Source of the DNA: Streptosporangiaceae bacterium
Lineage (GTDB): Bacteria; Actinomycetota; Actinomycetes; Streptosporangiales; Streptosporangiaceae
Direction of reading: 5' to 3'
Assembly (NCBI GenBank): GCA_030039095.1
Contig: JASHQP010000032.1
Location: 1-28,572, forward strand
DNA length: 28,572 nucleotides
In this document: positions 17,951-24,412 of the stretch, in pieces
Layout of the letters: every line of letters starts with the position of its first letter
Position numbering within the stretch: the stretch's first letter is position 1
Notes under the pieces: model-generated
Told to the model about the DNA's origin: nothing
The model's database searches: none
What the model saw: only the letters and a program-made list of their open reading frames with translations
Program-made: the position numbers and the translations under genes

Positions 17951-18982
17951 ATGGAGTTCGGCCTGGTACTGCAAACCGACCCGCCCGCCTGGCGCGTCGT
18001 CGACCTCGCCCGGCGCGCCGAGCACCACGGGTTCCGGCACGTCTGGACGTTCGACTCGCACCTGCTCTGGCAGGAGCCGTACGTCATCTACAGCCAGATC
18101 CTTGCCGCGACGCACCGCGTGACGGTGGGGCCGATGGTCACCAACCCGTCCACCCGCGACTGGACCGTCACCGCGTCGCTGTTCGCGACGCTCAACGACA
18201 TGTTCGGCAACCGCACGATCTGCGGCATCGGCCGGGGCGACTCCGCCGTGCGGGTCATCAGCGGCCGGCCGGCGACCCTCGCCAACCTGCGTGAAGCGGT
18301 GCGGGTGATCCGCGGCCTGGCCAACGGCCAGGCGGTCCCCTACAAGGGGGCGGAACTGCGCCTCCCGTGGGCAACCGAATCCCGGCTGCCGGTCTGGGTG
18401 GCCGCGTACGGCCCCAGGGCCCTGGCGCTCGCGGGCGAGGTGGGCGACGGCTTCATCCTGCAGCTCGCCGACCCGGACATCACGGCGTGGTCGATCGCGG
18501 CGGTCCGCAAGGCCGCCGCCGACGCGGGCCGCGCCGCGGGCGACGTGAAGATCTGCGTCGCCGCGCCCGCGTATGTCACCGACGGCACGCCCCAGCAGCA
18601 GGCTCACGCGCGTGACCAGTGCCGCTGGTTCGGCGGCATGGTCGGCAATCACGTCGCCGACATCGTCGCCCGCTACGGCAGCGAGGGCACCGCGGTGCCG
18701 AAGGCGCTCAGCGACTACATCACCGGGCGGGAAAGCTACGACTACAACGCCCACGGCAAGGCCGGCAGCAGCCACACCGATTTTGTGCCGGACGAGATCG
18801 TCGAGCGGTTCTGCCTCATCGGGCCCGTCGACGAGCAGGTCCGGCGGCTCCGCGAACTGCAAGGCCTGGGCGTCGACCAGTTCGCGATCTACCTGCAGCA
18901 CGACGCCAAGGACGCAACCCTCGCGGCGTACGGCGGCGCCGTCGTGCCCGCGATGAAGGAAGCGGCGCGGGCCCGCACGTAG
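17951..18982 (+). CDS. LLM-class flavin/F420-dependent oxidoreductase (CPS_4043-like family)
   Basis: A 343-residue luciferase-like TIM-barrel oxidoreductase. It begins MEFGLVLQTDPPAWRVVDLARRAEHHGFRHVWTFDSHLLWQEPY. VGPMVTNPSTRDWTVTAS and GIGRGDSAVRVISGRPATL (cofactor phosphate region) follow, then the family's C-terminal GPVDEQVRRLRELQGLGVDQFAIYL. From memory it belongs to the CPS_4043-type LLM family, which often sits beside hydantoinase genes. Seven bases separate it from the dihydropyrimidinase stop, so it is the third gene of the operon. Whether it uses F420 or FMN is not visible. Its location suggests it reduces the pyrimidine ring or oxidises a product of the pathway, replacing the missing dihydropyrimidine dehydrogenase; that is inference. 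Confidence 0.88.
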   Translation: MEFGLVLQTDPPAWRVVDLARRAEHHGFRHVWTFDSHLLWQEPYVIYSQILAATHRVTVGPMVTNPSTRDWTVTASLFATLNDMFGNRTICGIGRGDSAVRVISGRPATLANLREAVRVIRGLANGQAVPYKGAELRLPWATESRLPVWVAAYGPRALALAGEVGDGFILQLADPDITAWSIAAVRKAAADAGRAAGDVKICVAAPAYVTDGTPQQQAHARDQCRWFGGMVGNHVADIVARYGSEGTAVPKALSDYITGRESYDYNAHGKAGSSHTDFVPDEIVERFCLIGPVDEQVRRLRELQGLGVDQFAIYLQHDAKDATLAAYGGAVVPAMKEAARART

Positions 18983-19045
18983 CACCGGTCCCGCCCGGCT
19001 CATCCACACCACCTGCTCGCCGCGATGGCTGCCGAACGTCGTCAG

Positions 19046-19089
19046 GCATGTTCAAATGTCGGGATGCTGTTCTAATATTCAGAACATGC
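19046..19089 (+). promoter_or_regulatory. iclR-type gene promoter inside a nested palindrome (probable autorepression site)
   Basis: TGTTCTAATATTCAGAACA (19068-19086) is an inverted repeat TGTTCT-N7-AGAACA with the -10 box TAATAT (19073-19078) in its centre. A wider pair, GCATGTTC (19046-19053) and GAACATGC (19082-19089), is also perfectly inverted. The -10 ends 7 bases before the ATG at 19086, so the mRNA should be leaderless. A regulator bound here would mask both the promoter and the start codon. The operator is unusually clear for a region this rich in GC. Confidence 0.65.
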
Positions 19090-19871
19090 TTCAGGAAATC
19101 AACGGCCCGGGCTTCTCCCAGTCGCTGGAGCGCGGCCTGGCGATCCTGTCGGCATTCCGGCCGGACCGCCCGGCGCTCGGGATCAGCGAACTGGCCCGCG
19201 AGCTGGGCCTGACCCGCAGCACGACGCACCGCTACGTGGCCACGCTCGCCTCGCTCCGGTATCTCGAGCAGGAGGCCTCGACGCGCCGGTACCGCCTCGG
19301 CCCGCGTGTCCTGGATCTGGGCTTCTCCGTGCTGGGGTCGCTGGAGCTGCGCGAGGTCGCGGGACCGTACCTGCGGCAGCTCACCGACGCCACCGGGCTC
19401 ACGTCGAACCTGGCCATCCGTGACGACGCCGACGTGATCTTGATCGACCGCGTCCTCGGGCGGCTGGGCCGTTACCATCACCTCGAGTTCAGCCTGCGCG
19501 TCGGGTCCCGGCTGCCCTTCTACTGCAGCGCGACCGGCAAGGCGCTGATGGCCTACCTGCCGCAGCCGGATCTCGACCGGCTGCTGGACCGCATGGAACT
19601 GACGCAGCGCGGTCCTCGCACCCTGACCGACAAGAAATCGTTGCTGAGGGAGCTCGAGAAGGTACGCCGGACCAGCATCGCCACCAACGACGAGGAACTC
19701 GACAGCGCCCTGCGATCGATAGCCGCGCCGGTACGCTCGCGGTCCGGCCAGGTTGTCGCCGCGGTGGTCGTCGCGATCCCGTGGTCTCCCGCCGCGATGA
19801 CCGAGCTCGTGAGCCGGCACGGCTCGGCCGTCCGGGCCGCCGCCGACAAGATCGCGGCCCAGGTGATCTGA
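19086..19871 (+). CDS. IclR-family transcriptional regulator
   Basis: A 261-residue IclR regulator. The N-terminal winged helix covers about residues 12-70: QSLERGLAILSAF, then GISELARELGLTRSTTHRYVATL as the helix-turn-helix, then RRYRLGPRVLDLG in the wing. The effector domain follows, with LPFYCSATGKALMAYLP and SIATNDEELDSALRSIAAPV as the ligand-pocket signature. Family members often repress catabolic operons and sense the pathway substrate. It lies 103 bases after the LLM gene on the same strand but has its own promoter. The likely targets are itself and the neighbouring ureide/importer operons. I chose ATG 19086 because of the leaderless promoter; ATG 19056 would place the promoter inside the gene. 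Confidence 0.93.
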   Translation: MLQEINGPGFSQSLERGLAILSAFRPDRPALGISELARELGLTRSTTHRYVATLASLRYLEQEASTRRYRLGPRVLDLGFSVLGSLELREVAGPYLRQLTDATGLTSNLAIRDDADVILIDRVLGRLGRYHHLEFSLRVGSRLPFYCSATGKALMAYLPQPDLDRLLDRMELTQRGPRTLTDKKSLLRELEKVRRTSIATNDEELDSALRSIAAPVRSRSGQVVAAVVVAIPWSPAAMTELVSRHGSAVRAAADKIAAQVI

Positions 19872-19938
19872 CGACGCCGGGCCGGCCCCGGCGGAAACTC
19901 CCTCGCGGCCGTGGCGCGCGATCGGGCACCATGGACCG

Positions 19939-20922
19939 ATGCCGGTAGTGCCGCCGAAGCTGCAGCCGGGCTCGTCGGTGCGGGTGATCGCGCCGTCGAG
20001 GTCGCTGGCGATCATTCCCGCCGAGGCCCGCGAGGAGGCCGGCCGGAAGCTGTCCGCGCTCGGCCTGCGGGTTTCGTTCGGCGAGCACGTCGAGGAGTGC
20101 GACGACTTCGTCTCGTCGCCGGTGGCGGCGCGCCTGGCCGACCTGCACGCCGCGTTCGAGGATCCCGGGGTGGACGGGATCCTCACCGTGATCGGCGGCC
20201 ACAACGCCAACCAGCTGCTCGCCGGCATCGACTACGGCCTGATCGCCGCGCACCCCAAGGTGCTGTGCGGCTTCTCCGACATCACGGCGCTGTCCAGCGC
20301 GCTCTACGCCACGACCGGGCTCGTCGGCTACTCGGGCCCGCACTACTCGAGCTTCGGCATGAAGCATCACTTCTCCTACACCGAAGCCGGCTTCGTGGCC
20401 TGTTTGATGCGCGACGACCCGTTCCGGCTGGAACCGTCGCCAGCCTGGAGCGACGACGAGTGGTACCTGGATCAGGAGGACCGGCGCCTGGAGGCCGGAA
20501 CGGACTGGTGGGTGCTGCAGGAGGGCGAGGCGGCCGGCACGATCGTCGGCGGCAACCTGTGCACGTTCAGCCTGCTGCACGGCACCCCGTACCTGCCGCC
20601 GCTCGACGGCGCGGTGGTCTTCGCCGAGGACGACGACCAGGCGCGGCCCTGGGACATCGACCGGAACCTCGTGTCGCTGCTGCAGCAGCCGGCCTTCGGC
20701 GGCGTGCGGGGCCTGGTCATCGGCCGGTTCCAGCGGCAGACCGGCATGACGCGTGAGCTGCTGGCGCAGATCGTCGCCACCAAGCCGGAGCTGGCCGGCC
20801 TGCCGGTGATCGCCAACGTCGACTTCGGCCACACCAGCCCGATGGTGACGTTCCCGGTCGGCGGCACGGTCGAGGTCCGCGCCGACCGCGCCTCGCCGCG
20901 CCTGACGATCACGAGCCACTGA
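19939..20922 (+). CDS. S66-family serine peptidase (LD-carboxypeptidase / MccF-like)
   Basis: 327 residues of the S66 family, which includes murein LD-carboxypeptidases and the microcin C7 self-immunity peptidase MccF. The Ser-Glu-His triad is seen: S113 in LCGFSDITALSSAL, E230 in VVFAEDDDQARPW and H298 in NVDFGHTSPMVTFPVGG. The ILTVIGGHNANQLL oxyanion region and YSGPHYSSFG are closer to MccF-like members than to LdcA, as far as I can judge by eye. MccF relatives cleave aminoacyl-nucleotide amides and give resistance to microcin-C-like toxins; LdcA trims cytoplasmic muropeptides. No toxin biosynthesis genes are next to it. The start at 19939 has a CACCAT box about 7 bases upstream and no ribosome site, so it may be leaderless. 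Confidence 0.87.
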   Translation: MPVVPPKLQPGSSVRVIAPSRSLAIIPAEAREEAGRKLSALGLRVSFGEHVEECDDFVSSPVAARLADLHAAFEDPGVDGILTVIGGHNANQLLAGIDYGLIAAHPKVLCGFSDITALSSALYATTGLVGYSGPHYSSFGMKHHFSYTEAGFVACLMRDDPFRLEPSPAWSDDEWYLDQEDRRLEAGTDWWVLQEGEAAGTIVGGNLCTFSLLHGTPYLPPLDGAVVFAEDDDQARPWDIDRNLVSLLQQPAFGGVRGLVIGRFQRQTGMTRELLAQIVATKPELAGLPVIANVDFGHTSPMVTFPVGGTVEVRADRASPRLTITSH

Positions 20923-20984
20923 TGACCGGCAGGCCGCCGAGCGGCTCCAGTTGGCCCCCGGCCGAGCCGCCGCACCGTTCCCGC

Positions 20985-21044
20985 ACTTACTAGAAAGATT
21001 CTTAACAGTAAGTCTTGACTGCCCCGGCTCTCCGGGCATACAAA
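20985..21044 (+). promoter_or_regulatory. Chitinase promoter with upstream palindromic operator
   Basis: TTGACT (21015-21020), a 17-base spacer and ATACAA (21038-21043) form a strong promoter. Directly upstream, ACTTACT (20985-20991) and AGTAAGT (21007-21013) are perfect inverted arms around an inner AAGATTCTT, ending one base before the -35. The AT-rich block stands out from its surroundings. It is not the DasR-type TGGTCTAGACCA site. It loosely resembles the TTAGGAAA/TTTCCTAA palindromes I recall before secreted hydrolase genes in actinomycetes. Confidence 0.65.
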
Positions 21045-21110
21045 CTGACCAGGAACACCGGCGCATGGTGGGGGCGCCATATCGCCCCAGCTCTTCCTCT
21101 GGAGGGTCCC

Positions 21111-22409
21111 ATGCACGTCGGACGACGCATTCTGCGCACAGTTCTCACCGCCGGCTCGGCTCTCGCGTTAACGGCGGGCGGCCCGGGCCTCGCGCTGGCC
21201 GCTGGGCCAGCCGCGCAGGCATCCACCGCATGCGCGGCAGCTTGGAGTTCCACCACTGTCTACACCGCCGGCGACCAGGCCAGCGAGGACGGGATCAACT
21301 ACACCGCCAACTGGTGGACGCAGGGCAACGACCCGGCGACGAACAACGGCGGCAGCGGCTCGGGAGAGCCGTGGACGTCCGACGGCGCCTGCACCGGCGG
21401 CGGCTCGGGATCGGGCTCAGGGGGCGGGGGAGGGTCAGGGTCAGGTTCCGGCACGGGCTCGGTCAGCGGCCTGCTCTTCAGCCCGTACAAGGACGTCACC
21501 ATCAACATGAACTGGAACACGTACGAGATGCAGTCGGCCGTGGAAGGGTCCGACCTGCCGGTGGTGGGCTCCGGCAGCCTGGTGTCGCAGTACGTTCCGG
21601 ACCTTCCCGCGATCACGCTCGCGTTCGCTACCGGAGAATGCGGCAGCGAGACCTGGGGTGGCGTCTCGGGTGCCGACTGGGCTGCGGAGAACGTTCCGCA
21701 ACTCCAGGCCGCCGGCCTGGATTACGTTGTCTCGACCGGCGGTGAGGCCGGCACCTTCACCTGCGACTCGACGGCTGGCATGGAATCGTTCATCGCTACC
21801 TACGCCAGCCCGCACCTGGTCGGCATCGACTTCGACATCGAGGGCGGCCAGAGCGAGTCGGAGATCGAGGACCTGGTCGACGCGGCGGCGGGAGCCCAGT
21901 CGGAGTACCCGAACCTGCAGTTCTCGTTCACGCTCGCCACGCTGGGGGCATCCGACGGCAGCTACGGCGGAGTGAACTCGCTCGGCAACGAGGTCGTGGA
22001 GGCGGTGCTCGGCTCCGGCCTGAGCAACTACGTCATCAACCTGATGACCATGGACTACGGCAGCGCGTCCAGCAGCGTCTGCGTCGTCGTCTCCGGCAGC
22101 TGCGAGATGGCGCAGTCGGCGATCCAGGCGGTGCAGAACCTCGAGCACACCTATGGAATCCCGGCGAGCAAGATCGCCGTCACCCCGATGATCGGCATGA
22201 ACGACACCACCAGCGAGACCTTCACCATCGCTGACGTGGACACGCTGACGGCATACGCGGTCGACAACGGCCTGGCCGGACTGCACTTCTGGTCACTGGA
22301 CCGGGACACGCCCTGCGCCGATGACTATGCGTCCCCGACCTGCAACTCGATTTCCGGCACGACACCACTGGAGTACACCAACAGGTTCCTGAGCGACCTC
22401 GGAGACTGA
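21111..22409 (+). CDS. Secreted GH18 chitinase with N-terminal CBM5/12
   Basis: 432 residues in a modular secreted enzyme. A Sec-type signal peptide (MHVGRR, hydrophobic core, AAQA) is followed by a CBM5/12 chitin-binding domain at about 43-75 (AAWSSTTVYTAGD, INYTANWWTQGNDP). A Gly/Ser linker covers about 95-118, then a GH18 barrel from about 120. The catalytic motif is GIDFDIEGG with D240, D242 and acid E244. The first Asp of the usual DxxDxDxE is Val (V237). The product-side YVINLMTMDYG and FWSLDRDTPC are present. It would hydrolyse chitin outside the cell. ATG 21111 has GGAGGG seven to eight bases upstream. Codon 20 is TTA, a rare codon in this DNA. A strong terminator follows at 22421. 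Confidence 0.93.
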   Translation: MHVGRRILRTVLTAGSALALTAGGPGLALAAGPAAQASTACAAAWSSTTVYTAGDQASEDGINYTANWWTQGNDPATNNGGSGSGEPWTSDGACTGGGSGSGSGGGGGSGSGSGTGSVSGLLFSPYKDVTINMNWNTYEMQSAVEGSDLPVVGSGSLVSQYVPDLPAITLAFATGECGSETWGGVSGADWAAENVPQLQAAGLDYVVSTGGEAGTFTCDSTAGMESFIATYASPHLVGIDFDIEGGQSESEIEDLVDAAAGAQSEYPNLQFSFTLATLGASDGSYGGVNSLGNEVVEAVLGSGLSNYVINLMTMDYGSASSSVCVVVSGSCEMAQSAIQAVQNLEHTYGIPASKIAVTPMIGMNDTTSETFTIADVDTLTAYAVDNGLAGLHFWSLDRDTPCADDYASPTCNSISGTTPLEYTNRFLSDLGD

Positions 22410-22420
22410 CGGCAATCCCA

Positions 22421-22460
22421 GGGCGGGCCGCCGCACGGGGCTACCCTGCGCGGCCCGCCC
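22421..22460. terminator. Chitinase terminator hairpin
   Basis: GGGCGGGCCGC (22421-22431) pairs with GCGGCCCGCCC (22450-22460). Allowing two single-base bulges, the inner CGCA/TGCG and GGG/CCC extend it to a nearly continuous 17-bp stem with a GCTA loop. It starts 11 bases after the chitinase stop and can also terminate the leftward DJ-1-type fragment. No U-tract is present, as is common in high-GC actinomycetes. Confidence 0.7.
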
Positions 22461-22474
22461 CGCGGGACGCCTAG

Positions 22475-22684
22475 GGCATCAAAGCCGGCCGCCGCGACGT
22501 TGCCCACGGTGGTGTCGACCGGCACGGGGCCATGCCCCTTCTTCCCGGTCACCGGGTGGTCGTCCAGGCCGGCCACGGTGACCGCGACATCCTCTTCGAT
22601 CAGCCGGTAGAGCGGGTAGAGCAGCTCCATGTCCTCGAAGTCGTCGGCGGCGAGAAGAAGCACCTTGCGGCCTGCGGTCACCAT
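22475..22684 (-). pseudogene. Truncated DJ-1/PfpI-family gene (N-terminal fragment)
   Basis: About 70 residues match the start of the DJ-1/PfpI (protease I) family: MVTAGRKVLLLAADDFEDMELLYPLYRL, then VTVAGL, GKKGHGPVPVDTTV and AAAGFDAL. In intact members FDAL leads into VIPGG and, some 30 residues later, the nucleophile cysteine. Here homology stops at about 22475. The frame runs on without resemblance through the chitinase terminator to 22325, antisense to the chitinase end. The start region still looks functional: TAGGGT lies 7 bases before the ATG at 22684. The loss of the catalytic half suggests a deletion, perhaps when the chitinase block joined this locus. Confidence 0.7.
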
Positions 22685-22803
22685 GCATCCGACCCTACGC
22701 CCCGCCGATCAGGGCTCACAGCGTCAGCCGCCGCCGTCGGCCACGCGGTTGCCTGCGTGCTCTGCGGCTAGACAGGTAGTTAGCTTATTGCCAGAATGCC
22801 TTT

Positions 22804-23106
22804 GTGCTCGAGATCGGTCTCGTGAAGGCGCTCGCCAGCGACAAGCGCCTGCTGATCTTGGAATGGCTGCGGGATCCCGAACGGCACTTCCCGCCGCAGC
22901 AGGACGGTGACCTTGCCCGCGACGGGGTCTGCTCGCTGTTCATCGCGCAGAAGCTCGGAGTGAGCCAGCCGACGTGCGGGGAGCACCTGAAGGTGCTCAG
23001 CCAGGCGGGGCTGATCCGCGGCAAGAAGATCAGGCAATGGGTGTTCTACCAGCGCGATGAAGAACGCATCGCGGAAGCCAAGGAGCAGCTGCATGGTGAA
23101 TGGTGA
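22804..23106 (+). CDS. ArsR-family winged-helix regulator
   Basis: A 100-residue ArsR/SmtB-type DNA-binding protein. The winged helix includes LVKALASDKRLLILEWLRDPE, then VCSLFIAQKLGVSQPTCGEHLKVLSQAGLIRGKKIRQWVFYQRDE, with the recognition helix around SQPTCGEHLKVL. The canonical metal-binding ELCVCDL motif is absent; the lone cysteines (in GVCSLF and PTCGEH) do not form a known site, so the signal is unknown. A GTG start at 22804 is assigned without a clear ribosome site. The 3' end overlaps the YbaK-type gene by 14 bases, so both are made together. It diverges from the broken DJ-1 gene, 119 bases away. Confidence 0.87.
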   Translation: MLEIGLVKALASDKRLLILEWLRDPERHFPPQQDGDLARDGVCSLFIAQKLGVSQPTCGEHLKVLSQAGLIRGKKIRQWVFYQRDEERIAEAKEQLHGEW

Positions 23107-23608
23107 CCTGGACGGCGCCCGCGGGGTGAGTCTCTACGAGCGCCTGATCGCGGATCTTGACGCCAGCGGGGCGCGTTACCGTCTGATCGACCACCCGCCG
23201 GAGGGGCGCACCGAGCTGGTCAGCGCCCTGCGCGGCCACGATGTGGCGCAGGCTGCCAAGTGCCTGGTCGTCATCGTCAAGGTCGGCAAGAAGGAGACCC
23301 GGTATGCGCTGACCGTGGTGCCCGGTGACGCCCGCCTCGACCTCCAGGCGGTCAAGGCGCTCCTTGCCGGGACCTACGTGGCGTTCGCGGGGCAGGACAA
23401 GGCCGAGGAACTGGCCGGCAGCGCGAGCGGCACCATCCTGCCGTTCAGCTACCACCCGCGGCTGGAGGTCATCGCCGACCCGGCGCTGCTGGCGGCGCCG
23501 GAGCTATTCTTCAATGCTGCACGGCTGGACCGTTCGATCGCGCTCGCCACCGACGATTACCTGCGCCTTGCCGCCCCCCGCATGGCCCCCATCACCGCGG
23601 CGCCCTGA
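23093..23608 (+). CDS. YbaK/EbsC-family aminoacyl-tRNA editing deacylase
   Basis: 171 residues of the YbaK/ProX editing-domain family, which removes misacylated amino acids from tRNA, classically Cys- or Ala-tRNA(Pro), in the cytoplasm. It contains YRLIDHPPEGRTELVSALRGHDVAQAAKCLVVIVKVGKKETRYALTVVPGDARLDL, in which the editing-site Lys of the AAKCLVV-type strand is visible. Later come VAFAGQDKAEELAGSASGTILPFSYH and LFFNAARLDRSIAL, typical of the fold. ATG 23093 has AAGGAG 7 bases upstream, inside the end of the ArsR gene. Its coupling to an ArsR regulator is unusual for a housekeeping editing factor and suggests a conditional role. Confidence 0.88.
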   Translation: MVNGDLDGARGVSLYERLIADLDASGARYRLIDHPPEGRTELVSALRGHDVAQAAKCLVVIVKVGKKETRYALTVVPGDARLDLQAVKALLAGTYVAFAGQDKAEELAGSASGTILPFSYHPRLEVIADPALLAAPELFFNAARLDRSIALATDDYLRLAAPRMAPITAAP

Positions 23609-23720
23609 CCGGCCGCGCAGCAGAACTGCTGGTCAGCGGCCGCCGGGTCCGCCTGTTCCACGCCTCGCAGACCAGCGAGCCGCGCTGGCGAGCGCTTCGC
23701 GGTCCAGATCGGCGGCCGCT

Positions 23721-23819
23721 GGCCTGACCGCGGGAGCGGCGATCAACGCCGATCTCGCCGTGGAGGAAGCCGAGCGCGCGGTCGACGCGCACCGGCGCCA
23801 GTACGCCCGCGCGGGATGA
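23721..23819 (+). pseudogene. C-terminal remnant of an FAD/NAD(P)-dependent oxidoreductase
   Basis: The last 32 codons before a TGA read GLTAGAAINADLAVEEAERAVDAHRR and onward. This closely resembles the C-terminal end of thioredoxin-reductase-like flavoproteins (the AGAAIN-DLV-ED stretch that caps the FAD domain). No start or nucleotide-binding domain lies upstream; the preceding 100 bases are unrelated and belong to no recognisable gene. I read it as a deletion scar. The match is short and from memory. Confidence 0.4.
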
Positions 23820-23854
23820 CGCGTACCACCACCCGGTACCGCCGGGCCCTGGCT

Positions 23855-24412
23855 CTACTCGTCAGCCGCGAGGCGTGAGAACACCACCGCATCGGCACGC
23901 CGGCCATCGTTGCTGGTCAGGAACGAGCGCAGCACGCCCTCGGCGCGGAAGCCGGCTCCCAGCAGCGCCCGCTGAGACGCCGAGTTGCCGGGCTCGACCA
24001 GCGCCTCCACCCGCGCCAGGCCTGCCTCGCTCAGCGCCCACCTCGACGCGAGCCGGATCGCGCGGGTGGCGAGTCCCCGGCCCCTGGCCCTGGGAATAAC
24101 CCAGTACCCGATCTCGGCCACTCCCGGCCACCGCGGATGCAGCATCAGCACTGTCAGGCCGACGGCTTCGCTGGCCGCCGCGCCCTCGAGCGCGAGCGAT
24201 AGGCCCTCGCCGCTGTCGAGGCGGCCCCACTGGCGGCGGATGAACGCCAGCCCTTCCGCCTCGGTGAATGCGGCGGGCACCGTGGTCCACTGCGGAATCT
24301 GGGGGTCGGCCGATGCCTCCCGCACGCAGCCGACATCGGCCTCGCTCCATTTGCGCAGCAGCGCAACGCCGTCTGTCAGGTCAGTCCCGGGGTAGGCAAG
24401 CGGCACGGTCAC
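23855..24412 (-). CDS. GNAT-family N-acetyltransferase (RimJ/RimL-like)
   Basis: A 185-residue GNAT enzyme of the RimJ/RimL group that acetylates N-termini of proteins or small amines from acetyl-CoA. ADVGCVREASADPQIPQWT and EAEGLAFIRRQW form the N-terminal part. The acetyl-CoA-binding motif is GYWVIPRARGRGLATRAIRLASRWAL, and the VEALVEPGNSASQRALLGAGFRAEGVLR segment is diagnostic for RimJ/L-like members. GTG 24412 overlaps the PIG-L stop by four bases (GTGA), so the two are translated as a pair. The substrate is unknown; a small amine freed by the deacetylase partner is one possibility. Confidence 0.9.
   Translation of the reverse strand: MTVPLAYPGTDLTDGVALLRKWSEADVGCVREASADPQIPQWTTVPAAFTEAEGLAFIRRQWGRLDSGEGLSLALEGAAASEAVGLTVLMLHPRWPGVAEIGYWVIPRARGRGLATRAIRLASRWALSEAGLARVEALVEPGNSASQRALLGAGFRAEGVLRSFLTSNDGRRADAVVFSRLAADE

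Noticed and set aside
16494..18122. Overlapping rightward frame of 542 codons across the dihydropyrimidinase gene.
   Set aside because: It is a +2 shadow frame rich in Arg/Gly/His; the true frame carries all zinc ligands.
20985..21013. DasR operator for chitin control.
   Set aside because: The palindrome arms (ACTTACT/AGTAAGT) do not resemble the TGGTCTAGACCA-type DasR site.
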